A stretch of 64,000 nt of DNA, from positions 1,116,001-1,180,000 of the forward strand of contig NZ_JACHNV010000001.1 of assembly GCF_014199535.1 (NCBI RefSeq). Direction: 5' to 3'. The DNA comes from Hymenobacter latericoloratus (GTDB lineage Bacteria; Bacteroidota; Bacteroidia; Cytophagales; Hymenobacteraceae). The position numbers and the translations under genes were made by a program. This document shows positions 8,502-18,878 of the stretch, piece after piece. A model generated the notes under the pieces. It did no database searches. It was not told the origin of the DNA and worked only from the letters and a program-made list of their open reading frames with translations. Each line of letters starts with the position of its first letter. The stretch's first letter is position 1.

Positions 8502-11500
8502 ATGCAAGAGTCGCCTAAGTACTGGAAGGGAATTGAGGAACTGGAGAACTCGCCGGAGTTCGTGAAGAATGCACTCACTGAGTTTGCTGACTTCCTACCG
8601 GTGAAGGAATCCACTGGCGGTGCCGATGCAACCATTGCGCCCCGCCGAGACTTCCTCAAACTGATGGGCTTCGGTATTGCCGCTGCCACCCTTGCCAGCT
8701 GCGAAGCCCCCGTCCGGAAGGCTATTCCCTACCTCAACAAACCCGAGGAGGTTGATCCGGGTATTGCCAATTTCTACGCTTCTACTTTTTTCAACGGCCA
8801 AGATTATAACAGCATCTTGGTGAAAACCCGTGAGGGCCGTCCAATTAAGTTTGAAGGGAACCCTGAGTCTCCGATTACTCGCGGTGGTCTATCGGCTCGG
8901 GCTCAGGCCGTAGTACTCAGCCTCTATGATGGCGGCCGTCTGCAGCACTTCGCTAAGAAGGGCGCTAAGATCGACAAAGACCAGCTGGACCAGGAAGTGC
9001 GCAATGCACTGGCCGGTGCGGGTCGCATTGCCATCGTTTCGCCTACTATCATCAGTCCTTCCACGAAGAAGGTTATTGCTGAATTTGCCGGACGTTTTGC
9101 TGGTACCGAGCACGTCATGTACGACGTACATTCTGCGTCGGGCCTGCTACGGGCTAATGGCGGTGTAGTACCCGCTTATGATTTCAGCAAAGCCGACGTA
9201 ATCGTAAGCTTCGGTGCAGACTTCCTCGGTACGTGGCTGTCACCGGTGGAATATGCTCGTCAGTATATCACTAATCGTAAGGTTTCGAAGGAGAAGCAGA
9301 CGATGTCTCGTCACTTCCAATTCGAAAGCAACATGAGCCTAACCGGCTCCAATGCTGACGTACGAGTACCCCTCAAGCCTTCGGAAATGGGTGAGGCGGT
9401 GCTGGCTGTTTACAATGCCGTAGTAGGTGGCGGCAGCGCTTCTTCTTACAGCAACAAACAGCTACAGACAGCCGCCGCTGAGCTGAAGCGCGCAGGGGCT
9501 CGTGGTCTGGTAGTATCGGGTTCTAATGATCCGGCTGTACAGACGTTGGTAGCTGCTATCAACCAAGCACTCGGTTCGGCCGCAGTTGATGTAGCTGCTC
9601 CTTCCTATATCCGCCAGGGCGATGATGCTCGCATGAGCCGTTTGTTGCGTGATATCAGCAATGGCCAAGTCGGTGCCGTAATTTTCTATCACGCTAACCC
9701 TGTGTTCGACCACCCCATGGGTGCCGACCTGGCAGCCGCGTTGAAGGCGGGTAAAGTACGCACCACTATTTCGCTCAATGACCGGCTGGATGAAACCGGC
9801 GAGCTGTGCACCTACGCAGCTCCCGACCACCATTTCTTGGAGTCGTGGAACGATTACGAGCCTAAACGCGGCTTCCTGAGTCTAGCTCAGCCGGTAATCA
9901 CTCCGCTCTTTGCCACCCGTCAAGCCCAAGACTCCCTGCTGACTTGGGCTGGAAACCCCACTACCTATTATAACTACCTCCGCAATCAGTGGAGAGGAGT
10001 GCTGGGGGGCGACTTCAACAAAGCTTGGGATAAGGCCGTCCACGACGGGGTTGCTACGGGTACGGCTACGCCGGCCCTTGCAGCCCAGACCGCACCGGCC
10101 TTGGACGTGACGGGTGCTATCAGTGCCATCAAGTCGGCTCCAAAGCCTTCCGGCATTGAGTTGGCTGTTTACGAGAAAGTGGGCATCGGTAACGGAGCTA
10201 ACCTGTTCGCTAACAACCCTTGGCTGCAGGAACTGCCCGACCCGGTAACGAAAGCCACCTGGGGTAACTATGTGACGGTTCCGCGTGCCTATGCTGCTGC
10301 TCAGAAGTGGGAGCAAGGCGATGTGGTTACCGTAACAGCTAACGGTAAATCCATTCAGCTGCCCGTGCTGATCCAGCCCGGTCAGGCAGCAGGCACGATT
10401 GGTATTGCGTTGGGTTACGGCCGCACCAACGCTGGTAAAGTAGGCAATGACCTCGGCAAAAACGTGCTGCCGCTGCTGGGCATGCGCAGCGATGCCGTCA
10501 ACTATGTAGCCTCGGTAACCTTGGCTGCTACTGGCACGCAGGAGCCAATTGCTCAGACGCAGACTCACCACACCATCATGGACCGCAAGCAGGTGGTTCA
10601 GGAGGCTACGCTGAAGCAATACATCGAGAATCCAAAGGAGGTAACGGAATACGAGAAGATTTCGACTCCTGACGGCTTGGAGAAACCAAACAAAGTTTCT
10701 CTGTGGCAGGACTACGAATACAAGAACCACCACTGGGGCATGGCCATCGACCTCAACTCATGCATTGGCTGCGGCTCTTGCGTGATTGGGTGCCAGGCTG
10801 AAAACAACGTGGCTGTAGTTGGTAAGCAGGAAGTAATCAACCGTCGTGAAATGCACTGGATGCGCATCGACCGGTATTACAGCTCTAATCACCACAAAAC
10901 GGAGTTCGAGACAGAAGGCAAGCTGGACACGTACGCTGCAATGGAAGACCCCTCGGAAAATCCGCAGGTTATCTTCCAGCCTATGCTGTGCCAGCATTGC
11001 AACCATGCTCCTTGCGAAACAGTGTGCCCCGTACTGGCAACTACCCACAGCTCGGAAGGTCTCAACCAGATGACCTATAACCGTTGCGTAGGTACCCGCT
11101 ATTGCGCGAATAACTGCCCGTACAAGGTTCGTCGTTTCAACTGGTTCTCGTACTACTCGAACGAGAAGTTTGAAACCGTAAACGGCCATATGTTCACTGA
11201 TCTTGGTCGTATGGTGCTGAATCCGGACGTAACGGTTCGGGCCCGCGGGGTAATGGAGAAGTGCTCGTTCTGCGTGCAGCGTATCCAACTCGGCAAGCTG
11301 GAAGCGAAGAAGCAGAAGCGCCGTCCACAAGATGGTGAAGTAGTTTCGGCCTGCGCCCAGTCTTGCCCCACCCAAGCTATTGTCTTTGGTGATATGCGTG
11401 ACCCCAACTCCCGCATCTCGCAACTACTGCGTCGCGAAGATGGTGAGCGAGCCTTCCACGTGCTCGACTCTATCAACGTGCAGCCGAATGTCACGTACCT

Positions 11501-11543
11501 GACGAAGATCCGGAATACGGAGTCGTCGGAGTTTAACGCCTAG
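8502..11543 (+). CDS. actB: ACIII subunit ActB, molybdopterin-oxidoreductase-like Fe-S protein
   Basis: A 1013-residue protein of the TAT-variant-translocated family. An unusual internal Tat motif, [20 protein letters not shown], lies at about 48-67, well after the start, and ends in a lipobox-like Cys67. The large N-terminal part is the molybdopterin-oxidoreductase-like (B1) domain, which in ACIII is known to lack the cofactor. From about residue 750 a ferredoxin (B2) domain has four Cys clusters: [37 protein letters not shown] and CSFCVQ...CAQSCP. This fits three [4Fe-4S] and one [3Fe-4S] clusters that wire electrons towards the ActA/ActE hemes. It is followed by actC after a 77-base gap with a short hairpin. 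Confidence 0.95.
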   Translation: MQESPKYWKGIEELENSPEFVKNALTEFADFLPVKESTGGADATIAPRRDFLKLMGFGIAAATLASCEAPVRKAIPYLNKPEEVDPGIANFYASTFFNGQDYNSILVKTREGRPIKFEGNPESPITRGGLSARAQAVVLSLYDGGRLQHFAKKGAKIDKDQLDQEVRNALAGAGRIAIVSPTIISPSTKKVIAEFAGRFAGTEHVMYDVHSASGLLRANGGVVPAYDFSKADVIVSFGADFLGTWLSPVEYARQYITNRKVSKEKQTMSRHFQFESNMSLTGSNADVRVPLKPSEMGEAVLAVYNAVVGGGSASSYSNKQLQTAAAELKRAGARGLVVSGSNDPAVQTLVAAINQALGSAAVDVAAPSYIRQGDDARMSRLLRDISNGQVGAVIFYHANPVFDHPMGADLAAALKAGKVRTTISLNDRLDETGELCTYAAPDHHFLESWNDYEPKRGFLSLAQPVITPLFATRQAQDSLLTWAGNPTTYYNYLRNQWRGVLGGDFNKAWDKAVHDGVATGTATPALAAQTAPALDVTGAISAIKSAPKPSGIELAVYEKVGIGNGANLFANNPWLQELPDPVTKATWGNYVTVPRAYAAAQKWEQGDVVTVTANGKSIQLPVLIQPGQAAGTIGIALGYGRTNAGKVGNDLGKNVLPLLGMRSDAVNYVASVTLAATGTQEPIAQTQTHHTIMDRKQVVQEATLKQYIENPKEVTEYEKISTPDGLEKPNKVSLWQDYEYKNHHWGMAIDLNSCIGCGSCVIGCQAENNVAVVGKQEVINRREMHWMRIDRYYSSNHHKTEFETEGKLDTYAAMEDPSENPQVIFQPMLCQHCNHAPCETVCPVLATTHSSEGLNQMTYNRCVGTRYCANNCPYKVRRFNWFSYYSNEKFETVNGHMFTDLGRMVLNPDVTVRARGVMEKCSFCVQRIQLGKLEAKKQKRRPQDGEVVSACAQSCPTQAIVFGDMRDPNSRISQLLRREDGERAFHVLDSINVQPNVTYLTKIRNTESSEFNA

Positions 11544-11556
11544 AAATTGAGCCACG

Positions 11557-11595
11557 GGGGAGGGTAGAAGCGCCTACTGCACTGTTACCCTCCCC
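11557..11595 (+). repeat. Intercistronic hairpin actB-actC
   Basis: Perfect 10-base arms (11557-11566, 11586-11595) with a 19-base loop between the actB stop and the actC start. No T-run follows, so it is probably an RNA-processing or stability element within the operon. Confidence 0.5.
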
Positions 11596-11620
11596 ATCTA
11601 CTCCTTTAAGTCCAAAAACT

Positions 11621-13078
11621 ATGCAGCACGTATCGCCTGTACGGGAGCCGCTCGTTACCGGGGGGAAAACGTACCACGACGTCACCCAGGACGTGTCGCG
11701 CCAGGTAGAAGCCGCCCCCAACATCCGGTGGATGGCCGCTCTGAGCGTAGCCCTTGTCCTCCTCGGTGTATTTTTCTACTCCGTGTACCGCACCCTGTGG
11801 TACGGTATCGGTGAGTGGGGTCTGAACAAAACTGTTGGTTGGGCCTGGGACATCACCAACTTCGTGTGGTGGGTAGGTATCGGTCACGCCGGCACCCTTA
11901 TTTCAGCAGTTCTGCTGCTGTTCCGTCAGAAGTGGCGGACATCCATCAACCGTGCTGCGGAGGCAATGACCATCTTCGCCGTAATCTGCGCAGCTATGTT
12001 CCCGGTGCTGCACATGGGTCGTCCGTGGTTGGCATATTGGGTATTCCCGCTGCAGAACACGTTCGGTTCCCTATGGGTGAACTTCAACTCCCCACTACTA
12101 TGGGACGTGTTTGCTATTTCCACCTACTTCTCGGTGTCGTTGGTGTTTTGGTACACCGGTCTGGTGCCTGACTTTGCTACCATCCGTGACCGTGCCAAAG
12201 GCCCTATTGCTAAAGTAGCTTACTCGCTGCTGAGCTTTGGCTGGAGAGGTTCGGCTAAGCACTGGTCGCGTTACGAAACGGTATCCTTGATTCTGGCCGG
12301 CGTTTCTACTCCGCTGGTACTTTCGGTGCACACCATCGTATCGATGGACTTTGCTACCTCCGTGGTACCTGGCTGGCACACTACTATCTTCCCGCCCTAC
12401 TTCGTAGCTGGTGCTATCTTCTCCGGCTTTGCCATGGTACTGACGCTGATGCTCATTACTCGTGTGGTGTTTAAGCTGGAGGACTATATCACCATCGAAC
12501 ACATTGCCCTTATGAACAAAATCATGATGGTGACGGGCTCGATCGTGGGGGTAGCTTATATCACGGAGTTCTTTATTGCTTGGTATTCGCAGGTAGAGTT
12601 CGAGCAGTATGCCTTCATCAACCGTGCTACCGGTCCTTACTGGTGGGCCTACTGGTCGATGATGACCTGCAACGTAATCACCCCGCAGCTGGTGTGGATT
12701 CGTCGTGTACGCTACAGCATTCCGTTGACCTTCGTACTGTCGATTATCGTGAACATCGGGATGTGGTTCGAGCGTTTCGTAATTATCGTAACGTCCCTGC
12801 ACCGCGACTACCTGCCGTCGAGCTGGGTGATGTTCTCTCCCTCTATCATCGACATCGGTATCTACGTTGGTACGATTGGCCTGTTCTTCACGCTGTTCCT
12901 ACTGTTCGCCAAGTTCTTCCCGGTGATCAATATGGCGGAAGTGAAGTCTGTTCTGAAATACACGGTGGACAATGGTCCGACTTATACCGGTCACGATCCT
13001 CACCACCATACCCCTCAGCCTGCCACCACCCACGGAGTTCCAGCTTCGGCCTCTGTAAACTACGATAAGCATGACTAA
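11621..13078 (+). CDS. actC: ACIII subunit ActC, NrfD/PsrC-type membrane protein
   Basis: A 485-residue polytopic membrane protein of the NrfD/PsrC family, with about ten predicted helices (for example [39 protein letters not shown] and [20 protein letters not shown]). The HMGRPW motif is characteristic of NrfD-like ACIII subunits. ActC forms one of two quinol-interacting membrane modules and contacts ActB. The C-terminus is His/Pro-rich. Its last 8 bases overlap the start of actD, indicating translational coupling. Confidence 0.95.
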   Translation: MQHVSPVREPLVTGGKTYHDVTQDVSRQVEAAPNIRWMAALSVALVLLGVFFYSVYRTLWYGIGEWGLNKTVGWAWDITNFVWWVGIGHAGTLISAVLLLFRQKWRTSINRAAEAMTIFAVICAAMFPVLHMGRPWLAYWVFPLQNTFGSLWVNFNSPLLWDVFAISTYFSVSLVFWYTGLVPDFATIRDRAKGPIAKVAYSLLSFGWRGSAKHWSRYETVSLILAGVSTPLVLSVHTIVSMDFATSVVPGWHTTIFPPYFVAGAIFSGFAMVLTLMLITRVVFKLEDYITIEHIALMNKIMMVTGSIVGVAYITEFFIAWYSQVEFEQYAFINRATGPYWWAYWSMMTCNVITPQLVWIRRVRYSIPLTFVLSIIVNIGMWFERFVIIVTSLHRDYLPSSWVMFSPSIIDIGIYVGTIGLFFTLFLLFAKFFPVINMAEVKSVLKYTVDNGPTYTGHDPHHHTPQPATTHGVPASASVNYDKHD

Positions 13079-13595
13079 GCGCTTCGCCCTCGGCATCTTC
13101 GACGACGAAGACGTGCTGCTGCACGCCGTTGAAAACGTCCGCGAAGCGGGCGTTAAGATCTACGAAGTTTTCACACCCTTCCCAATTCACGGGATGGACG
13201 ATGCTCTCGGAATAGAGCGCTCTCGACTTCCCATTGCCGCTTTCTTCTTCGGCTTAACGGGTTTGAGCTTCGCGCTCTGGATGCAGATCTATATGTTAGG
13301 TTTCGACTGGCCAATGATCATTGGTGGTAAACCTCACATTGCTCTGCCATCATTCATTCCGGTTTCGTTTGAGCTAACTGTATTGTTCTGCTGCCATGGT
13401 ATGGTCATTACCTTCTATACTATCAGCAAGCTTTATCCTCGCTGGAAAACTCCGGTACTGGATGTGCGCTCCACGGATGACAAATTTGTGGTAGCCATTG
13501 AAGTGAACGAAAACACCGATATGACGAAGCTGACGCAACTGCTACGTGATAACGGAGCATCGGAGGTGAACCAAAAAGAAATGTCCAAGTTCTAA
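13071..13595 (+). CDS. actD: ACIII subunit ActD (DUF3341)
   Basis: A 174-residue DUF3341 protein, a normal length for ActD. The N-terminus [20 protein letters not shown] and the block [16 protein letters not shown] are conserved in the family. Two membrane helices follow (about 48-70 and 95-125), and the C-terminal soluble part ends in a small ferredoxin-fold-like region. ActD is an integral ACIII subunit without cofactors. The start overlaps actC by 8 bases and the stop shares one base with the actE ATG. Confidence 0.94.
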   Translation: MTKRFALGIFDDEDVLLHAVENVREAGVKIYEVFTPFPIHGMDDALGIERSRLPIAAFFFGLTGLSFALWMQIYMLGFDWPMIIGGKPHIALPSFIPVSFELTVLFCCHGMVITFYTISKLYPRWKTPVLDVRSTDDKFVVAIEVNENTDMTKLTQLLRDNGASEVNQKEMSKF

Positions 13596-14338
13596 TGACG
13601 CATTCGCTGAAAGTAACTCTGCAAGCGTCGGCGGTTCTGCTGGCATCGGTGTTCACCACCGCCTGCAACCGCGCCGATGACCCTGGCTTGGAGTACGCTC
13701 CCGAGATGTACTACCCCATTCCTTACGAGCCTCTGAAGCAGTTGAGCTCCAATAAGGTGAATCCTATGGGACTGAACATGCGCACTCCCGCCATTGGGAC
13801 TGTGCCTCGTGGCAAAGCCAACTACTATACTCACATCGCCAAGGATGATATAGCAACCGCTGAAACCACTCTTCGCAACCCTTACGCCTACACAAAAGAC
13901 GCGTTAGAGGAAGGAAAAACGCTCTACGTGCGTAATTGCCAGCACTGTCATGGTGAGTCAGGCGCGGGAGATGGACCAGTTGGGGCCAAGTTCAAAGGGG
14001 TACCCAACTACTCAGTTGGTGCCTATAAAACCATGAATGACGGACATATATACCATGTCATTCAGTGGGGTAAAGGTCGAATGATGCCGCATGGTTCTCA
14101 GGTTAACCCCCAGGAGCGGTGGAAAATTGCGATGTACGTACGTATGCTCCAGCAGGGGAAAGGCCCAGATGGAATGACGGACTTTCTCAAGGCGAGCGGA
14201 GTAACAAATGCTGCAGTAGCTGATTCGTCGCAGACCACTGATCAGCAAAATCAATCACCGGTTCAGGAAGCCCAAGCTGATAAGGCTTCGCAAACTCCCG
14301 GTCAAGGTGATAAAGCACGTAACGGCACGGCACTATAA
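13595..14338 (+). CDS. actE: ACIII subunit ActE, monoheme cytochrome c
   Basis: A 247-residue predicted lipoprotein cytochrome. The hydrophobic N-terminus ends in FTTAC (Cys at about 27), a plausible lipid-attachment site. A single CQHCH heme motif lies near residue 113 with HGESGAGDGPVG after it; Met ligands are likely in GRMMPHGSQV. The last ~45 residues are a Gln/Ser/Asp-rich hydrophilic tail. In ACIII, ActE holds the monoheme centre that passes electrons from ActA to a soluble or oxidase-bound acceptor. It begins within the last base of the actD stop (TAATG). Confidence 0.93.
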   Translation: MTHSLKVTLQASAVLLASVFTTACNRADDPGLEYAPEMYYPIPYEPLKQLSSNKVNPMGLNMRTPAIGTVPRGKANYYTHIAKDDIATAETTLRNPYAYTKDALEEGKTLYVRNCQHCHGESGAGDGPVGAKFKGVPNYSVGAYKTMNDGHIYHVIQWGKGRMMPHGSQVNPQERWKIAMYVRMLQQGKGPDGMTDFLKASGVTNAAVADSSQTTDQQNQSPVQEAQADKASQTPGQGDKARNGTAL

Positions 14339-14347
14339 TCTGCTTCT

Positions 14348-15676
14348 ATGGCAACTCTGACGCATCACGAAAGCGTTACGGCTGAATACCTGGAGGTTTC
14401 GCCGAATGCTCGTAAGAAATTTATCATGATCATCGTGGCGGGAGTCGTTGTCCTAGCTGTCGGCTTGCTGCTGTCTGCTCTGGGTATCGGCGCGGAACAC
14501 CACGAAGGAGCCGCTGCTGCTCATGAGGCTACCAGCCATGGTGCTGGTCCTGCCGCTGGGCACCACGGCAGCCCAGCTTGGCTGAAACGCCTGATTGTGA
14601 GTCTGTGGCACAACAACGTCTTTTTTACGGGCGTTTCGGCTATTGGAACGGTATTCATGGCCATTCAATATGTAGCCTATGCTGGCTGGTCGGTGCTGAT
14701 CAAGCGCATTAACGAGGCTTTGAGTGCTTGGCTTATCCCTGGCCTGATTCTGATGATTGGCATATTTGCCATTAGCCTAATCAACCACGACATCTTCCAC
14801 TGGACGATGCCGGGTATTATGGATGAAGGCAGCGAAAATTATGACCACATCATTGCTGGTAAAGCTGGCTTCCTGAACCTGCCTTTCTACCTTATCCGGA
14901 TGGTATTGTTCCTAGGCCTGTGGGCGTTCTTCACGAAGCGTCTGCGCGACTTGTCGTTGGCCGAGGACTTGAACGGGGGTACCGAGTATTTCCACAAGAG
15001 CATCAATGTTTCAGCTCTGTTCCTAGTGATTTACGCTGTTTCCTCGCCTATTGCTGCTTGGGACTGGGTAATGTCGGTTGATACTCACTGGTTCTCCACC
15101 ATGTTTGGGTGGTACGTATTCGCTTCGTGGTGGGTATCGGGTATTGCTGCGGTAACGCTATGCACGATTCTTCTCAAACAAGCCGGCTACCTGCGCTGGG
15201 TGAAAGAGGGACACTTGCATGATTTAGGAAAATTCATGTTCGGCTTCAGCATCTTTTGGACTTACGTGTGGTTCTCTCAGTTCATGCTGATTTGGTACGC
15301 TAACCTGCCTGAAGAATCTGTGTACTTCAACCAGCGCCTGGGAGGCTTCGATGGCCGCTACACTTGGATGTTCTTCGGCAACTTGGTTATCAACTTTGTG
15401 TTTCCCTTCCTTGTGCTGATGACCCGTGACGCCAAGCGTCAAATGATTATGCTCAAAATTGTGAGCATCGCCATTTTGATCGGCCATTGGTCTGACTTCT
15501 ATCTCATGTTGATGCCTGGAACGATGAAGGCTGAAAATGGGTTTATTATCGAGATAGGCACCGCACTGATTTTCTTGGGGGCTTTCCTGTTGCTGATGAC
15601 TAAGCGACTATCGCAAGCTTCCTTGGTGCCGGTTCACCATCCATTCTTGGATGAAAGCGTCCACCACACCACCTGA
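14348..15676 (+). CDS. actF: ACIII subunit ActF, NrfD-like membrane protein
   Basis: A 442-residue polytopic membrane protein, the second NrfD-like module of ACIII. After a cytoplasmic start it has about ten helices (such as KFIMIIVAGVVVLAVGLLLS, WLIPGLILMIGIFAISLI and FWTYVWFSQFMLIWYANLPE). A His-rich periplasmic loop lies at about 50-75. FWTYVWFSQFMLIWYANLPEE is typical of the quinol:cytochrome c oxidoreductase ActF family. It follows actE by 9 bases and closes the act operon; the oxidase genes start 79 bases later on the same strand. Confidence 0.94.
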   Translation: MATLTHHESVTAEYLEVSPNARKKFIMIIVAGVVVLAVGLLLSALGIGAEHHEGAAAAHEATSHGAGPAAGHHGSPAWLKRLIVSLWHNNVFFTGVSAIGTVFMAIQYVAYAGWSVLIKRINEALSAWLIPGLILMIGIFAISLINHDIFHWTMPGIMDEGSENYDHIIAGKAGFLNLPFYLIRMVLFLGLWAFFTKRLRDLSLAEDLNGGTEYFHKSINVSALFLVIYAVSSPIAAWDWVMSVDTHWFSTMFGWYVFASWWVSGIAAVTLCTILLKQAGYLRWVKEGHLHDLGKFMFGFSIFWTYVWFSQFMLIWYANLPEESVYFNQRLGGFDGRYTWMFFGNLVINFVFPFLVLMTRDAKRQMIMLKIVSIAILIGHWSDFYLMLMPGTMKAENGFIIEIGTALIFLGAFLLLMTKRLSQASLVPVHHPFLDESVHHTT

Positions 15677-15690
15677 TTTCAGACGCTGAG

Positions 15691-15750
15691 TTAGGGGAGG
15701 TGAGAATGTTCATCTCTCACTTCTCACTCTCAGTACTCACTTCTACCTCC
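15691..15750 (+). repeat. Imperfect hairpin with GTGAGA-like words
   Basis: The gap between actF and the oxidase genes holds short, imperfect inverted repeats made of GGTGAGA on the left and TCTCACT/TACCTCC on the right. It belongs by style to the word-repeat inverted repeats seen elsewhere in the window but is weaker. No terminator T-run is present. Confidence 0.35.
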
Positions 15751-15755
15751 TGCTA

Positions 15756-16823
15756 ATGACTACTCTTGGTATTCTTCTGGTGTTGGTGTTGCTGCTGGTC
15801 GTGTTTGGCCTGCTGTTCCGCCTCCAGATCATGACTTCAATCTTCTCGGGCAGTTCGTCTCGTGAAATTGGGGTTAGTAACCGTGTTAACGCCATCTTGT
15901 TCATCATTTTCATGATTGTTGGTGGAGCGGCCTTTGCCTGGTCGTTTATTGACAACTATGATAAAATGAACCCGCCCATTGCCTCTGTGCACGGTCATGC
16001 TACCGAGCGCATGTTCTGGACAACTATGATCATTCTGGGTATTGTATTTACCCTGACTCAGATTTTGTTGTTTGTGTACTCTTACAAGTACCAGCACAAG
16101 GAAGGCCGCCGGGCGTTTTTCTTTCCTCACAATAATAAAATAGAGGTTATCTGGACGCTGATTCCGGCTATCGTTATGGCTGGACTGGTGTTTGCCGGCT
16201 GGAAAGAGTGGACCCGTATCACGGGTCCGGCACCTAAAGGCTCTGTGGTGGTTGAAGTGATGGGTAAGCAGTTTAACTGGCTGGTACGTTACCCTGGTCG
16301 TGACCAGAAACTCGGTGTGGTTAACTACCGCTTAATTGATGCCACTAACGAGTTTGGTTTTGACTTAAGCGATAAAAACGGCATCGACGATTTTGTTGCC
16401 CCTGAGATTCACGTTCCCAAGGGTCATCCTGTGCTCTTGAAGATCCGCTCGCGTGATGTACTTCACGCGGTATATATGCCGCACTTTCGCGTGCAGATGT
16501 ATGCAGTTCCGGGTATGCCGACCAAGTTCTGGTTCACGCCAACCAAGACAACGGATGAAATGCGGGCTCAAACAGGTAACCCAAAGTTTAATTACGAGCT
16601 TGCTTGTAACCAGATTTGCGGGCGCGGTCATTTTGCGATGAAACTGAACATCATTGTAGATGAGCCGGATGACTACGTAGCTTGGTACGGACAGCAGAAG
16701 TCATTCTCAGAGCAAAATCCTGATGTACTAGCAGGCTTTAAACAGAAGTCGGATAATCTGGTTGACAATGAAACGGCTGCTTCTGCTGCCGCAGTAGTTC
16801 CGACTGCTAAGGCCTCGCTCTAA
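15756..16823 (+). CDS. ctaC: Cytochrome c oxidase subunit II
   Basis: A 355-residue subunit II. Three hydrophobic segments occur before residue 150: an N-terminal one at about 1-22, plus the two family helices at about 45-65 and 85-110. The periplasmic cupredoxin domain follows. The CuA ligands are present: His in VLHAVYMPHFRVQMYAVPG and the loop CNQICGRGHFAM, which gives both Cys, the His and the Met. The aromatic GKQFNWLVRYPG region fits electron entry from cytochrome c. There is no fused cytochrome c domain, so an ACIII heme subunit or another cytochrome must donate. It starts the oxidase part of the block, 25 bases before subunit I. Confidence 0.96.
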   Translation: MTTLGILLVLVLLLVVFGLLFRLQIMTSIFSGSSSREIGVSNRVNAILFIIFMIVGGAAFAWSFIDNYDKMNPPIASVHGHATERMFWTTMIILGIVFTLTQILLFVYSYKYQHKEGRRAFFFPHNNKIEVIWTLIPAIVMAGLVFAGWKEWTRITGPAPKGSVVVEVMGKQFNWLVRYPGRDQKLGVVNYRLIDATNEFGFDLSDKNGIDDFVAPEIHVPKGHPVLLKIRSRDVLHAVYMPHFRVQMYAVPGMPTKFWFTPTKTTDEMRAQTGNPKFNYELACNQICGRGHFAMKLNIIVDEPDDYVAWYGQQKSFSEQNPDVLAGFKQKSDNLVDNETAASAAAVVPTAKASL

Positions 16824-16848
16824 CTCCATTTAATTGCAAGCTTCTACT

Positions 16849-18708
16849 ATGGCTGCTAATCTTCCCACTCAATCGCAAGTGCAAGGCGGTGCTGGTGTTA
16901 CCGAGCCAGGTATTGCGCACGATGAGCATGCGCACCACGACGAGCACCACGAGCAAAGTTTCCTGCAGAAATATATCTTCAGCACGGACCATAAAGTAAT
17001 TGCCAAGCAATTCCTGATTACAGGTATTCTGTGGGCTATTATTGGAGGTACACTGTCGAGCCTATTTCGCCTGCAGCTGGGCTGGCCAGAATCCACCTTC
17101 GAATGGCTTTCGCCCTTCTTGGGCAAATGGATCGAAGCTGGCAAGCTGAACCCGGAGTTTTACTTAGCACTCGTGACGATGCACGGCACTATCATGGTGT
17201 TCTTCGTGCTGACGGCTGGATTGTCAGGTACCTTCTCTAACTTCCTGATTCCGCTGCAAATCGGTGCCCGTGACATGGCTTCGGGCTTCATGAACATGCT
17301 CTCGTACTGGTTTTTCTTCCTGTCGAGTGTAGTTATGTTTGCTTCTCTCTTTATCGAGACGGGACCTGCTGCTGCTGGTTGGACGATTTACCCGCCGCTG
17401 AGCGCACTGCCTCAGGCAATTCCAGGTTCGGGCGCTGGTCAGACGCTGTGGCTGGTATCGATGGCTCTGTTCATCGTTTCGCAGTTGCTTGGTGGTGTAA
17501 ACTACATTACTACCGTTATCAACCTGCGTACCCAGGGCATGAGCATGAGCAAACTGCCCCTGACTATCTGGGCGTTTTTCCTGACGGCTATTCTGGGTCT
17601 GCTTTCCTTCCCGGTGCTCTTCTCGGCTGCTCTGCTGCTGATTTTTGACCGCTCTTTCGGCACGTCATTCTTTCTGTCGGACATTTACATTGCCGGTCAG
17701 GCCCTGCCTAACACGGGTGGTTCTCCCATTTTGTTCCAGCACTTGTTCTGGTTCTTGGGTCACCCGGAAGTATATATCGTAATCATGCCTGCTATGGGTA
17801 TGGTATCGGAAATTCTGGCTACGAATGCTCGTAAGCCCATCTTCGGTTACCGTGCCATGATTGGTTCGTTGCTCGGTATCTCGTTGCTTTCCTTCATCGT
17901 GTGGGCTCACCACATGTTCGTGACTGGCATGAACCCATTCCTTGGTTCGGTCTTCATGTTCCTAACCCTGATCATCGCCGTGCCTTCGGCCGTGAAAACC
18001 TTCAACTGGTTGGCTACTTTGTGGCGTGGTAATATCCGCTTCACGACGGCAATGCTCTTCTCCATCGGCTTTGTGTCGCTGTTCATTGCCGGTGGTCTGA
18101 CGGGTATTGTGCTGGGTAACGCTGCCCTTGATATTCAGATGCACAACACTTACTTCGTGGTAGCTCACTTCCACTTAGTAATGGGTTCATCGGCTTTCTT
18201 TGGCCTGTGGGCTGGGGTTTATCACTGGTTCCCGAAGATGTTCGGGCGTATGATGGATGAGAAGCTAGGCTACGTTCACTTCTGGTTGACTTTCCTGGGT
18301 GTGTATCTGGTGTTCCTGCCCATGCACTACGTAGGTATTGCCGGCTTCCCCCGTCGTTACTACGCTTGGACTGGCTTCGACACGTTCAGCCAGTTTGCTG
18401 ATCTGAACAAGTTTATTTCGGCAGCGGCCATTATCGCCTTCTTTGCCCAGTTCGTCTTTATCTTCAACTTCTTCTACAGCATCTTCCGGGGCCGTCGGGC
18501 AACTGAGAACCCTTGGAACTCGACGACGCTGGAGTGGACGACGCCGGTAGTTCCCGGCCACGGCAACTGGCCCGGCGCTATTCCTGCCGTGCACCGCTGG
18601 CCCTATGACTACAGCAAGCCTGGCGCTGCCGAGGACTTCATCCCACAGCACGTGCCTTACTCGCAGACGCAGTCTTCTAACCTGCCGTACGAGAAAGAAA
18701 TGGAGTAA
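16849..18708 (+). CDS. ctaD: Cytochrome c oxidase subunit I (heme-copper oxidase, A-type)
   Basis: A 619-residue catalytic subunit with about 12 helices. Heme and CuB ligands are visible: HGTIMVFFVLTAG (low-spin heme His), FLGHPEVYIVIMPAMG (CuB His cross-linked to Tyr; the Glu is the A1-type proton-channel residue), HHMFVTGM (two CuB His) and HFHLVMGS (heme a3 and heme a His). A His-rich cytoplasmic N-terminus (HDEHAHHDEHHEQ) precedes the first helix. The ATG at 16849 was chosen over an in-frame TTG 15 bases upstream. A strong terminator follows the gene, so the downstream heme synthases may also have their own promoter. Confidence 0.97.
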   Translation: MAANLPTQSQVQGGAGVTEPGIAHDEHAHHDEHHEQSFLQKYIFSTDHKVIAKQFLITGILWAIIGGTLSSLFRLQLGWPESTFEWLSPFLGKWIEAGKLNPEFYLALVTMHGTIMVFFVLTAGLSGTFSNFLIPLQIGARDMASGFMNMLSYWFFFLSSVVMFASLFIETGPAAAGWTIYPPLSALPQAIPGSGAGQTLWLVSMALFIVSQLLGGVNYITTVINLRTQGMSMSKLPLTIWAFFLTAILGLLSFPVLFSAALLLIFDRSFGTSFFLSDIYIAGQALPNTGGSPILFQHLFWFLGHPEVYIVIMPAMGMVSEILATNARKPIFGYRAMIGSLLGISLLSFIVWAHHMFVTGMNPFLGSVFMFLTLIIAVPSAVKTFNWLATLWRGNIRFTTAMLFSIGFVSLFIAGGLTGIVLGNAALDIQMHNTYFVVAHFHLVMGSSAFFGLWAGVYHWFPKMFGRMMDEKLGYVHFWLTFLGVYLVFLPMHYVGIAGFPRRYYAWTGFDTFSQFADLNKFISAAAIIAFFAQFVFIFNFFYSIFRGRRATENPWNSTTLEWTTPVVPGHGNWPGAIPAVHRWPYDYSKPGAAEDFIPQHVPYSQTQSSNLPYEKEME

Positions 18709-18731
18709 GCGCGTCGCGCATTTGCCTTCTG

Positions 18732-18770
18732 AAAATGGGCCGCTGTGTACACGGCGGCCCATTTTATTTT
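18732..18770 (+). terminator. Rho-independent terminator after ctaD
   Basis: 12-bp perfect stem (18732-18743, 18754-18765) followed by TTTATTTT, 23 bases past the subunit I stop. It would separate the act/oxidase core from the heme A synthase group, at least partly. Confidence 0.85.
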
Positions 18771-18878
18771 ACCTACAAGGGAAGTCCGAACAAGTCGCGC
18801 TGACAACGGATTTCCCTTTGTTTTTGGAGCAAACAGGTAACCTAAACTGTTTGCTGAATGGAAATCAGCTCTCTCTGT